In this document: positions 40,130 to 49,867 of the stretch, one piece after another
Numbering within the stretch: the first letter of the stretch is position 1
Layout: each line of letters begins with the position of its first letter
NCBI GenBank assembly: GCA_943736015.1
Contig: OX031072.1
Span: 17,201,501-17,265,500, forward strand
Length of the DNA: 64,000 nt
From: Tridacna crocea
Taxonomy: Eukaryota > Mollusca > Bivalvia > Cardiida > Cardiidae
Direction: 5' to 3'
The notes under the pieces: generated by a model
Databases searched by the model: none
Told to the model about the DNA's origin: nothing
Seen by the model: only the letters and a program-made list of their open reading frames with translations
Position numbers and translations under genes: made by a program

Positions 40130-40275
40130 AAAAAAAAGAAATGGAATTTCTTTTGTGAAGGGTAGAAAACAATGTGGGAAAAGGAGAAAATGCATTTTCT
40201 CCTTTTCCCACAATGTTTTTTAAATGCTTCTTTCTCAGAATTGTCAAAAGTAGGGATTGTGTAGTAATGGGATAA
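40130..40275 (-). mobile_element. T229 MITE with the hairpin tip deleted symmetrically
   Basis: GTGAAGGGTAGAAAACAATG, then GGAGAAAATGCATTTTCTCC: the usual CTGGTTACCAG tip is gone from both sides and the rest still pairs. It ends TAGTAATGGGATAA. The left end is lost. Confidence 0.75.
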
Positions 40276-40339
40276 AACTTGTAGAATAAGCCATTGCTCT
40301 ATACAAAGAACTGTTCCTAGATTAATTTCGTGTATTTCT

Positions 40340-40450
40340 ACTCTCCGAGGACTTTGAAAAACAATTTAGGAAAGGAGAAAATGCTGAAAGATAAATTTAC
40401 ACCCTTTTAGTTTTGATAAGTTCAGAATTTAGTCGTTTGGTAGAGGTCAA
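40340..40450 (+). mobile_element. T229 MITE, decayed
   Basis: TTTGAAAAACAATTTAGGAA, AGGAGAAAATGCTG, then TTAGTCGTTTGGTAGAGG. The second core arm is missing. Confidence 0.5.
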
Positions 40451-40526
40451 TAAAAGATGATAAAAAGTGCATGTTGAAACTCGAGGAAAGAAAAGTTGTT
40501 GACTTAAGAAAATGTTTAGGAACGAT

Positions 40527-40738
40527 TTTACCTTTATCCTGTCATGCCCAACCACAGATATATTATGCAGAGTGTAAAGCAAGATAAGCTTGCACATACT
40601 TGCAGTCTGATCTTGCTCTAAGCTGTCCGCTAGTCTATTAGTAGTACTGGTCATATAAACTCCGGATAATGTTTAGAGATTTAACAAAACATTCTTTTTT
40701 GTTTTACCAAAATTGAAATTTGACAGGATAAAGGTTAA
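40527..40738. mobile_element. T210-like element, variant core
   Basis: About 212 bp with ends TTTTACCTTTATCCTGTC and GACAGGATAAAGGTTAA. The core at about 40567-40632 is AGAGTGTAAAGCAAGAT ... TGCAGTCTGATCTTGCTCTA, a diverged version. Its right TTAA is the left TTAA of the next T229 copy. Confidence 0.72.
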
Positions 40739-40963
40739 ACCATTACCACACAATTCCTACTTTTGACGCCCCTGAGAAAGAAGCCTTTAGAAAACATTGT
40801 GGGAAAAGGAGAAAATGCTGGTAACCAGCATTTTCTCCTTTTCCCACAATATTTTCTACCCTTCACAAAACAAATTTCAAATTTTCAGTCACTTGTATTT
40901 TGGCGTCAGCAAATGGTTTCAATTTGGACCAGTCTAAAATATAGTTGATTGGTAATGGGTTAA
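40735..40963 (+). mobile_element. T229 MITE, full length
   Basis: 229 bp from TTAAACCATTACCACACAAT to GATTGGTAATGGGTTAA. The hairpin has one mismatch (CACAATATTTTC). Confidence 0.9.
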
Positions 40964-41558
40964 TTCGGTTTTTTTTTCCTTTGAAGAATGGTGTCAGACT
41001 TGCACCTGCAAGCCAATCTTGTCAATTTCAGGAAGTTGTCAAGGACAAATTTGGATAAAACCCTTTCTCCTTGAAAACTAAGGTTTATTAAGACCTTCAT
41101 TTCAGTAAAAAGCAGCGAGTCGCGACTAACTCTAAAATAACGTTTGTGAATGGACAGCCGGGGGTTTACTTTACAAATCTCTGATATTTTGTTACTTTCA
41201 AGGTTGGAAAACTTCATGTTTTTAAACGCATCACGTGGACCGGAAACAATGATTCTGGTCAACTGAAAAAAACTCGTCAGTGACAAGGGTAACCATTTTC
41301 CCGTTTTTTGGTGATTTATTTTCTGATTGGCGGGGCCGGTGTAACACGGGTCTGTGTGTGTGTCCGCATTCATTAAACATTATCTTTGAATAAAAATCAT
41401 GGAATTTTGTACCAGAGTTATTTTGTTAAACAGGAGAAACTGAAGGTGGACAATTTCACTTTGCTCTGTGTACCGACCGGCCAGGTAGCATGTGTACCAT
41501 TCAGAATTAGTTGAAATTAAGTTCATTATATTGTTCAATTGAGTGTTGAAGAAAGACT
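40964..41558. other. Unassigned; an open reverse frame is not accepted as a gene
   Basis: A reverse-strand frame of 137 codons (40960-41373) starts in (GT)n-like sequence and ends in T229 DNA. I see no domain. No repeat family was recognised in the rest. Confidence 0.3.
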
Positions 41559-41609
41559 ATGAAAACAGCTGCAGATTTAATAGACAGAATAGGCCGCTCA
41601 ACAGAATCG
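41559..41609 (+). CDS. Candidate first coding exon, unknown protein
   Basis: Seventeen codons beginning MKTAADLIDRIGRSTES, then a perfect donor TCG|GTAAGT at 41610, phase 0. The peptide looks like a soluble N-terminus with an amphipathic start. No repeat overlaps it and a comparatively repeat-free 600 bp precedes it. No TATA box is evident. The next exon was not identified, so the call rests on the start and donor only. Confidence 0.3.
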
Positions 41610-41703
41610 GTAAGTCTTCTTGCATTTGATTTTGATTTTTGTGCGAATCCCATATTACCCTAAAAGTCTCATTCATGATTATAGTTTCCTTTGCTGCTAG
41701 TAC

Positions 41704-41895
41704 AGGGTCCGTATTCACCAACAGTTCTTAAGAACATTCTTGGGCTTATTCTTCAGAATTTTGTCAATGTGAAAGTAACAGAACTTCTGATTGGCTAAAC
41801 CAATTGGTTTAGCCAATCAGAAGTCCTGTTACTTTCACAGTCAGAAAATCTTGAAGATTTAGACAAAAGAATGTTCTTAAGAATGTTTACTGTCT
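41704..41895. mobile_element. F200 foldback element
   Basis: GGGTCCGTATTCACCAACAG at the left, TGTTCTTAAGAATGTTTACT at the right. The inner palindrome GATTGGCTAAACCAATTGGT / TTAGCCAATCAGAAG spans about 41760-41840 with arms near 40 bp. Confidence 0.82.
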
Positions 41896-41945
41896 GGATT
41901 TCTTAGTTCGTGATTGTTGATGACAGTAGCTGCTCGAAGTTGCTC

Positions 41946-42112
41946 TTATCCCTTGCCCTGCTAAATAACTAAAATCTAATTTTCATTTCGACAGAAAAAA
42001 TCCAAATATTGCTGTTTCAAAGTTATGTTTTGTGGAATAAAATCTCCTTATCGGACAATGTAGATCCAAGATCAGACTGTACGTTCTGTGCAGTCTGACC
42101 TTGAGGTCAGTC
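41946..42112 (+). mobile_element. T210 element, right end blurred
   Basis: TTATCCCTTGCCCTGCTAAA at the left. The core contains CCAAGATCAGACTGTACGTT and GTGCAGTCTGACCTTG, then GAGGTCAGTCGCTTG. Confidence 0.7.
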
Positions 42113-42207
42113 GCTTGAAAACATTGAAGCGTAAGCAGAAATCAACCATAATGAGCAATTTCTCTCTGCAAATAGAGATTTAGTTTTTTTTTTTTTCGTT
42201 TGTATTG

Positions 42208-42432
42208 TTTAACCCTTTACCATACAATATCAAGTTTTAAAGATCTACACAGAGAGGGCTTTTGGAATCATTATGGAAAAAGGAGAAAAAAAAGAAGCTT
42301 TTAACCAGCCTTTTGTCCTTTGCCCATGGTGTTTTCAACCCATTTAAAGACAAATATAATCATTTCTGCCGCATTTAGATTGTCGTCTGTCAGTCGATTC
42401 GTTCCAGTCTAAAAATCATGTCGTTCGGTGCA
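42208..42432 (+). mobile_element. T229 MITE, decayed
   Basis: TTAACCCTTTACCATACAAT, GGCTTTTGGAATCATTATGG, a poor hairpin, TTGTCGTCTGTCAGTCG and GTCGTTCGGTGCAGAAG. Confidence 0.65.
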
Positions 42433-42659
42433 GAAGTAAAAAGTAATGCATGACGGTTGATCCATATTTTACAAGGATGTTCACAAAGTCGTCTGGTGCC
42501 TCTGTCCCTCTCATGGGGTAATGGGAAAGAACTTTACTTTGATTTGTGCATCTGAAACTTTCTAATATTATTGATTTATTTCTATGATATGTCCTTTGGG
42601 GGAAAACGCGCGTCTTGAAAGTCATGTTCAAAATACCTAACATCTGCTCTTGCAGTTGA

Positions 42660-42850
42660 ACCTTTACCAAACAATTCCCAGTTTTAACCTTTATCTCGTT
42701 ATAGGAAAGTGTAGACCCAAGGCGGTACCTTGATCGACACTGTCCATATAAGATACTTGACCCCTTTTCACACAGCGTAAATCAAGATCAGACGGCACAG
42801 AACGTGCAGTCTGATCTTTGATCTACACTATCAGGGAAGATGTCATTTCT
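42660..42850 (+). mobile_element. T210 copies, first of a tandem pair
   Basis: TTTTAACCTTTATCTCGTTATAGG (cited by TTTTAACCTTTATCTCG), a worn unit (GTGTAGACCCAAGGCGGTAC), then a good core at 42777-42840 with CAGACGGCACAGAACGTGCA. Confidence 0.68.
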
Positions 42851-43090
42851 CAAAAAATACCTTTGAAATGGGAAATTTTCGACTTTTATTATCGACGCGA
42901 CTCACTGACCCTTTGTGGACAGCGAAGATCAAGATCGGACTGCACAGAACTTGCAGTCTGATCTTGGAATTACACTGTCCGACAAGTAGATATCTTTCCT
43001 AAGAAAATACCATTGAAAAATTAAATTTTCGATTTTTACTACCGACTTGAAAGTTTCATTTCCGTTATTCAGCAGGATAAGGGTTAGATA
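42851..43090 (-). mobile_element. T210 element, second of a tandem pair
   Basis: GCGACTCACTGACCCTTTGT, core 42917-42982 (GATCGGACTGCACAGAACTT), then AAATACCATTGAAAAATTAA and the end CAGCAGGATAAGGGTTA. Confidence 0.74.
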
Positions 43091-43459
43091 GCATAACATG
43101 TTAGATGTAATTTTTTCAAAAGCATCTCAGTTATCTGTTTTGGCTTGCTTCAGTTCAATTTGGCTTCGATTCGCACCGAGAAGCAATGAAAAATGTGCAC
43201 GGCGTTATATCATTTCTGAAAATGTGCTAACAACTGTCTGAAAAGAGGAATTTCGCTCGCTATAAAAAGCGGAATGCTTTGGCAAATTTAAACGTATATT
43301 TCTTTCACAGTAGAAATGTAGATTTATCTATTGGGAGAACAGCATATTGGCATCGAAAATTAGAAAGTAAGAGAATTTTGCGTGATATAAGACACATGTG
43401 GATTTTTTGTCGCTAATTTTGAACTTAGATGCCCTTCGAACAGGTATTTGTAAAAATGC

Positions 43460-43545
43460 TTTTGCGAACAGATGGATCAAGATTGGACAGCACAGAACAT
43501 GAAGTCTGATCTTGATATACACTGTCCGATATTTTGAGAGATGTT
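43460..43545. repeat. T210 core fragment
   Basis: GATCAAGATTGGACAGCACA, GAAGTCTGATCTTGATATAC and CACTGTCCGATATTTTG. Confidence 0.6.
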
Positions 43546-43955
43546 TTGGTCGGAATAGCCTTGATAGTGCATTCAAAGGTTTTAGTCATCTAACTGAAAA
43601 ATATTTCAGCGGCGTTTTTGGAAAAGGATGCTAGATGCATCTCCATGATGCAGTGTACCAACCACGGCGTTATCCTTAATATACAGTATAAAATCCATTT
43701 TTAAGTGTAAGGTAGAGTGGTCTTCGCACATGCAAGAAATTACCAGTTGCTCGAAAGTCTACGACTTAATTCAAAACCTGTAGCCCACACTGTTCATTTA
43801 TTCATGTTTTTCTAACGCCTTCAACGATATTTCAAACATAACATACAGATAGATTAAAGTTAGCGTTTTATAAGCTTTTGGGCGCCATAGGCAAACAAGA
43901 AGATGTTACGAACAGGAGGTCAGGGTCAGACGGCACCAACCATTTTTATGCTGAA
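43546..43955. other. Mostly unassigned, with an H258-like trace
   Basis: GATGCTAGATGCATCTCCAT near 43628 recalls an H258 left end. Nothing else recognised. Confidence 0.3.
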
Positions 43956-43957
43956 GA

Positions 43958-44098
43958 ATCATCAGTTTCTAAATTTGAAATTAACGCAACTTTTGATCGG
44001 CGAAACCATTTGGATAAGTCAACCATAAGTTGTGTTTCTTTCAAGTCTTTCAAGTGGAAAATTATTGAGAATAAGACAAAAACATTTTATGGATAGAT
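43958..44098. repeat. F200 fragment
   Basis: TCTAAATTTGAAATTAACGC, GCGAAACCATTTGGATAAGT and TTGAGAATAAGACAAAAACA. Confidence 0.5.
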
Positions 44099-44137
44099 GG
44101 CGATTTAGGCCCTGACTTTCAGTGGAGCATATTTTTT

Positions 44138-44373
44138 TTAACTTTTTACGAAACAATCTCTGATTTTACCTACTCTGGAGAAGAAGCCTTGTGAAAACAT
44201 TGTAGGAAATGGAGAAAATGCTGGTTACCAGCATTTTCTCCTTTTCCCACAGTGTTTTCAAAAGGCTTCTTTCTCAGGGGCGTCAAAAGTATGGATCACA
44301 ATTTTCCGGTCGTCAGCAGATGTTTTCAATTTGTATTAGTAGTCCAAAATTTTGTCGTTTGGTAAAGAGTTAA
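44138..44373. mobile_element. Chimeric T229 MITE with the same outer arm on both sides
   Basis: TTAACTTTTTACGAAACAAT, the left outer arm (GGAGAAGAAGCCTTG), a good hairpin, then the same arm inverted (AAGGCTTCTTTCTCAGGGGC and AAAAGTATGGAT), and after that TCGTCAGCAGATG and GGTAAAGAGTTAA. Normal copies have different arms on the two sides. Confidence 0.8.
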
Positions 44374-45060
44374 GCAAAAACGAAAGAGTTTGAGACCATT
44401 TGTTTGTCTGCTTTCATGACACTTAAAACTAGGCAAAATAGCAACATGCCTGGCATTGGTTGGAATTTCTGTTAGAGTGTAACATTCATAACATGGGATG
44501 CTCAGGCTCGAGACTTAATGAGGGCAATGGGTCTTTCATGCCAATTTTCTTTGGGCAAGGCCTAGCTAAGTAGTTGTGAAACCCAGGACCTAAATAAATT
44601 GTCATAGTTTAATTGAGATAATGTTTAAAGCGGCTTATAGCGCCATTTAATCGATAGAATGCTGTCATATACTCGTATAGCAGGTAAAAAATTGCCCCAG
44701 CAAATTATTTTGTGGAATATTATAATACAATTTGAGACAAAAGACAGTTACTTTCCTTTCTATAGCTCTCACTACTTTACTAGGGTGGCAGTACACGGTT
44801 GTCAGCTAAACTCGTCTTGGTCCGCAATACGCCGAACTCAACTTCCTCAAACAAAGGTCTATATAGCCAGCCTAAAATTATAAGGAGCATTTAAGTGCAA
44901 CAGCACAATCCTAAATCTTTTAATTTCAAAGGAAATAAAATAAAAGGGCCTAGTTGCAACTTGGTTACCTTATTCTTTTTATCTAGAACTGATATGATGT
45001 TTAATTAAAACGATGCCCGCCATAAGTTACTGTACGTAAGTATTGCTGACCGAAATATTC
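44374..45060. other. Unassigned stretch
   Basis: Nothing recognised. Confidence 0.3.
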
Positions 45061-45122
45061 TTCTTTACAAAAGTGCTCTCCTTTACTTAAAATATTTTTA
45101 AAAGCCCTATTTCTCGAGGTCG

Positions 45123-45330
45123 TTAAACCCTTATCCTACTAAATAACGAAAATGAAATGTTCAATTCGATTGTTTTGCTATTTCAAAGTTTTGTTTTTAG
45201 GAATGATAATGTTTTTTGTGGAGAGTGTAGATCAGACTCAAAGATCAGATTGCACGTTCTGTGAAGTCTGATCTTGATCTACACTATTCGCAAAAGAACA
45301 GTGAGTCACGTTTTGTGGCGTAAGAGTGAA
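45123..45330 (+). mobile_element. T210 element
   Basis: TTAAACCCTTATCCTACTAA at the left. The core at about 45222-45290 has GATCAGATTGCACGTTCTGT and CTGATCTTGATCTACACT. Ends near GCGTAAGAGTGAA. A decayed T229 trace lies just before it (AAGCCCTATTTCTCGAGGTC). Confidence 0.72.
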
Positions 45331-45479
45331 TGAAAGGACAGGTAAGCTAAGGTTGTACTTTCTAGCCAACTCAAAAAGATTCCGTTCAGTCAATAAATTA
45401 GTTTTGTCGTGTTATCATTATAACATCTATTACTTAAGGTCTGTGTCGGTTAAAAGCGAGGCTTTCAGGTTTGACACTA

Positions 45480-45678
45480 AATTTGCTAAGCGCGACTCAC
45501 TGGCTCTATGTGGACAGCGTAGGTCAAGATCAGACTGCACAGAAAGTGCAATCTGATTTTGCATCTACACTGTCCGATAAAGAGACGTTTTCCTCCAAAA
45601 ATTACCTTTGAAATAGCAGGATTTAGGTTTTAACTATCAGCTTGATTTTTTTCACTTATTTAGCAAGCTAAGGGTTAA
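45480..45678 (-). mobile_element. T210 element
   Basis: GCTAAGCGCGACTCACTGGC, core 45510-45574 (GTCAAGATCAGACTGCACAG), CCTTTGAAATAGCAGGATTT, end TAGCAAGCTAAGGGTTAA. Confidence 0.76.
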
Positions 45679-46255
45679 TAGTTAATTTTCACTCAAACAT
45701 CTTTATCAGAAATCAGCTAATTGCATACGGTGTCCCTAGGGCCAACTATGTGTTGTTTACTTGAACATTGTATATATCTAACTTGAAATAACAATAATGA
45801 AGCGGGTGTTAAATTGCATTTTGCTTTTTTAAATTATATGATTTATGAGTATGAAAAATATTGCACAGATAATCTGTTACGGTCAGACCCAGTCTTAGTC
45901 TTTGGCAGAGACAACTTAAAAACTAGTACCTGTCAGGTCACTCTATCTCTTGTTTAACCTTGCCTGATTTTAAAATGAATTTTGCCTGATTTTAAAATGA
46001 ATTTTTCTGCCCATGACTAACACCTGGACCAACCAGACAATAAAAGATTGTCATCTCGCATTTCAGTACCTGTATTGTTTTTTTTGTGTGCCTCTTTTGG
46101 GCCTTGAAAGACTTCGATAGCCCAAGTTCCTGCAGATTTAACACCAACGGTTAACCCGTAACTTTTCCAGTGCCAAAACAATATGAACTTGGCATCTTTC
46201 GACGGCTTAACATACAGTCCACTGAACCTCAAACTTTTTTACCTCACAGGCTTGC
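45679..46255. other. Mostly unassigned, with a 23-bp tandem duplication
   Basis: GCCTGATTTTAAAATGAATTTT (cited by GCCTGATTTTAAAATGAAT) occurs twice in tandem at 45962-46004. No gene recognised. Confidence 0.4.
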
Positions 46256-46259
46256 CTAA

Positions 46260-46340
46260 ACTACCTGACGCTATATCCAAGATCGGAATGAGCTTTCTGT
46301 TAAATCTGATCTGGTTCTATACCGTCAGAAAAACATTCTG
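46260..46340. repeat. T210 core fragment
   Basis: TATATCCAAGATCGGAATGA, TCTGATCTGGTTCTATACCG and TCAGAAAAACATT: a worn core, similar in degree to the units at 3720-3975. Confidence 0.45.
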
Positions 46341-46439
46341 TCTTCGGTTTATGACTCTATGAAAATTGCCATTCAAGAGTAACCCCTGCCCCCTTCACCC
46401 CGCCTCTCTAGCCCATCCCTTCTGACCTTCAAAAAACAA

Positions 46440-46560
46440 AATTAGGCAATCTCTTTACTCAAGCCAATCAGAGATTGCGTTACTTTGAAATTTTGGAAAA
46501 CTCTTAAGAGTTAGATTAGGAATATTGCAGAACTGGTTTGTGAATACATGCCCAGAACAT
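46440..46560. repeat. F200 fragment
   Basis: AGCCAATCAGAGATTGCGTT, ACTTTGAAATTTTGGAAAAC and GGTTTGTGAATACATGCCC. Confidence 0.55.
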
Positions 46561-46900
46561 GCATTTCTCCACACAATAAAGCCACACAATAAAATTTGGA
46601 TATGGCAGATGAAGAAGATGTAAAAGCAAATTTGACGGCATCTGATAAAATCCTTCTCCAATAAAAAAGATTGCTGCCTCTTTGCCTAAAAGAACTTAAT
46701 TACAAAAAAAAAAAAAGTATTCCAACAGCGATAAGTTAAATTAAAAGTGGTACATGTATATCGAACATCAGTTAATAAACCAATAACAATAAAAGATATG
46801 AAAAATAAACCCTCCATGAAAAAAAAAAACTCATGATTTCATGTTGACACCAGACTGCATGTAACCCTATTGTAACCCATCTACATCTACTTTTGTGGTT
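46561..46900. other. Unassigned AT-rich stretch
   Basis: Poly(A) runs near 46705 and 46822; nothing else. Confidence 0.3.
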
Positions 46901-46904
46901 AGTG

Positions 46905-47065
46905 TCAATCAAGATTTGCCTGCACATAGCGTGGAGTATGATCTTAGATCTATACTGCCCGTAATTTGAGTATTTCAGACGAATGTGTAACTTTAAAATC
47001 GTAATATTTTCGGTTTTTGATTTTGGCTGAAAATGTGAGGTAAAGGGTCACAACCAGCTGTTACC
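46905..47065. repeat. T210 decayed copy
   Basis: TCAATCAAGATTTGCCTGCA, CTTAGATCTATACTGCCCGT, then TTTCGGTTTTTGATTTTGGC of the flank. Confidence 0.5.
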
Positions 47066-47214
47066 GGAAGTCGATAGGGATTTTGAATAAAATGGTAATG
47101 AAATAAGAATTATACGCCTTTATGGCACGTTCTCAATTCAACAGCTTTTTCTTATGGGTTCTCATTTATTTATCTCTGTGTCATCTTGATTCCAGCAGGT
47201 ATTCGCATGTTAAT

Positions 47215-47420
47215 CTTTAGGCTCCTAAGAGCGACTCACTGACCTTTTGCAGACAGTGTAGATCAAGATCAGACTGCACAGAACGTGCAGCCTGATCTTT
47301 GATCTACACTGTCCGATAAGGATACATAACCCCCAAAATTTAATGTAGAAATAGTAATATTTGGGTTGGTAATATCGCACTGAAGAATTAATTTTAGTTA
47401 TATACCAGGATAAGAGTTAA
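47215..47420 (-). mobile_element. T210 element
   Basis: GAGCGACTCACTGACCTTTT, a nearly perfect core at 47251-47315 (GATCAGACTGCACAGAACGT), end ACCAGGATAAGAGTTAA. Confidence 0.78.
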
Positions 47421-47449
47421 GTGAGAAGCACATATTTGTTATACTGTGA

Positions 47450-47545
47450 GATTGCTGAGGTCGACTCCTCGGTGGACAGTGTTGATCAAGATCAACCTGC
47501 ACAGATCTTGCAATATTATCTTGATTTACTCTGTCCAATACGGTA
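47450..47545 (-). mobile_element. T210 decayed copy, adjacent
   Basis: GACTCCTCGGTGGACAGTGT, TGATCAAGATCAACCTGCAC and TTGATTTACTCTGTCC: a second copy right after the previous one. Confidence 0.6.
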
Positions 47546-47784
47546 AGATGTTTTTTACGACAGAAACTTTGAAACGGAACTACTTGTATGTTTCTTATTC
47601 GCTAAAAGTGTCACTGTAATTTATTTAACAGTGTATGGTGTGGATTAGGCACTACATTTTCATCATTAATCTATTAATGTGTGGCTCTGTCTTCTTTCCT
47701 GCGTTATAAGGACTGTTTAATTGCACATACGACGGCACCTGAATACAGGAATACAGTTCTTTTCATTCATTACCAGCGAAGATT

Positions 47785-47860
47785 ACTGATCAAGACCATA
47801 CTGCTCAAAAAGTGCAATCTGGCCTTTGATCTATACTGCCCACTATCTCATGCTACACCC
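47785..47860. repeat. T210 core fragment
   Basis: TGATCAAGACCATACTGCTC, AATCTGGCCTTTGATCTATA and CTGCCCACT. Confidence 0.5.
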
Positions 47861-48541
47861 ATAATCAAAATCGTGTCCACTTGTGGTGACAGTAAATCTG
47901 CCTTTAGACCTCGAAATTAGATAAATGTTACATGTATATCGTTGACAGCGAAAACTTAATGTTTTCCTATGAAGTGAAAGAAAATGTTAGATTTGTAATT
48001 ATGAAATACTGTTTCGATTCCCGGTGATGTCGTTCGTAACTTTGGCGTCCCCCTGGGTAAAGCTTGCTTAACTGTAGCTTGGTATTGAAAGTATGCGTGA
48101 AAGACATAATGATTCAAGCTGTCGTCGTTATAAGACCAAAACACTGTTAAAAGTGACATTAAGACTCCATCCAGAGAAAAATGAAAACAGTATCAAAGTT
48201 CACAGTGAATCACTCGCTGATTAGAATAGCTTCCTTACATCCGCCCTCCCTGACATTGACCTCAGAAATTCCATTAAGGCACCGCTGTTGAAAAGTTGAT
48301 GTCTACTCAAGTAGCAATTTATCAGGTGGATAAATAAGACGTGTTTGGATGAATTTACCTATCTCTGTTTTGATGACCTGTAACCCTTTCGCTCTGGAAT
48401 CGATTCGTATATAGTATGTTGTCTGTATGTAGGAACATTTCGATGTACCGGAGGCAAAAAGCGCCAAGACACTCGCCGAAATAGAAAGCATTGAGTTTTA
48501 CATTCTTTGCACTGTTTCGGTTTTATGTATGCATTGTGTCT
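47861..48541. other. Unassigned stretch
   Basis: Nothing recognised. Confidence 0.3.
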
Positions 48542-48769
48542 TTAACTCTTTACCAAACGACATAATTTCATTCTGTTCCAAATTGAGAGCATTTGCAGAC
48601 GACAAAATGAATGTGACCGAAGAATTAAAATTCGTTTTAGGAAGGGAAGAAAACATATTGGGAAAAGGAGAAAATGCTGGTTACCAGCATTTTCTCCTTT
48701 TCCTACAATGTTTTCAAAAGGCTTCTTTCACAGGGGTGTTAAAAGTCGGAATTGTGTTGTAAGGGTTAA
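48542..48769 (-). mobile_element. T229 MITE, full length
   Basis: 228 bp from TTAACTCTTTACCAAACGAC to GTGTTGTAAGGGTTAA. The hairpin is nearly perfect (ACATATTGGGAAAAGG on one side). Confidence 0.88.
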
Positions 48770-49204
48770 CTTCATTTGGATGACTAAGCGGGTTAGACTC
48801 CAGAACAGGATGTGAGACTGTAAAGTTTCTTTTTCAACGTGCTTTAGTAAAAACCACATTTTTGTTGTTGCCATCAATTTCGCTTTTGGATGGATTTTGT
48901 TGTTGGGGTAGAAGCAATGACCACTGGACTGACTGGACTGACTATTTGATAACTTGCCAAGAACGAATGCATTTGTGACTAGAATAAATGAAGATGAGAC
49001 TGACCTTTGATCAGAACTATCCTGTTTGCTTAGACAATCTGGACGTAGAAAACCTTGAAATTTTACTTGTTTGGATCTTGTTCATGACTAAATTTGTCCA
49101 GGGGTATATTCGGCGCTCTAGGGTCCAACTTTAATGAATGACCACAGGGCAAGAATCAAATCTTTAAATGAAAAAGAAGCAACCGACTTTTGATAACCCG
49201 AATT
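48770..49204. other. Unassigned stretch
   Basis: Nothing recognised. Confidence 0.3.
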
Positions 49205-49390
49205 CTACAAAATAATTGATTGATTGATGTTTTAAACCTCTTTCATCATTATTACCGTAATATCATCATGACAGGTCACATGTTCATGCATTTCCTGGGT
49301 CCCACCAACACCAGGCTAGGGCTCTTAGATGACTTGCCCTAGGACAATTTTACGAATGCTACAGCTAATGACTTATCAATAAAGATTTTA
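49205..49390 (-). mobile_element. SINE-like fragment with the shared internal domain
   Basis: TTGATTGATGTTTTAAACCT, TATTACCGTAATATCATCAT and GACAGGTCACATGTTCATGC line up base for base, with changes, with 38028-38105. TTTCCTGGGTCCCACCAACA follows. No tRNA-like boxes found. Confidence 0.45.
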
Positions 49391-49648
49391 AAAAGAAATC
49401 CTCCTGTTTAAAGAAAGCACATGATCTATACCTATTTAAACAAGGTATGTGATTTTACATCGCTGAAATATAAACATTTCCGAAAAAAAAAATCCCTGTA
49501 GAAATAGGGCGGACAGAATCACGGACTGATGGGAAAAATAATTCGGTTTATGTGATTGGTCAAGTATCGATTCTAATGGATCCTTGTATTGGATAATATA
49601 TAACGGTCTAAAGTAAGAATACCGTATTTATCTATATTGCTAGTATAC

Positions 49649-49867
49649 TTAACTACTTACAATACGACAAAATTTTTGGCTTGTCAAAATCGAAATGATT
49701 TGCAGACGAAAAAATGACTGAAAATTAGAAATTTGTTTTGTGAAGGGTAGAAAACGTTGTGGTAAAAGGAGAAAATGCTGGTTACTAGCATTTTCTCCTT
49801 TTCCCACAATGTTTTTTAAAGGCTTCTCAGGATTGTCAAAAGTGGGGATTTTGTGATTATGGGTTAA
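49649..49867 (-). mobile_element. T229 MITE
   Basis: TTAACTACTTACAATACGAC to TTTGTGATTATGGGTTAA. Short deletions in the arms (219 bp). The hairpin has one mismatch and ends AATGTTTTTTAAAGG. Confidence 0.82.

Noticed and set aside
40960-41373. 137-codon open frame on the reverse strand
   Set aside because: Starts in GT-rich DNA and ends in T229 sequence; no recognisable domain or conserved pattern.
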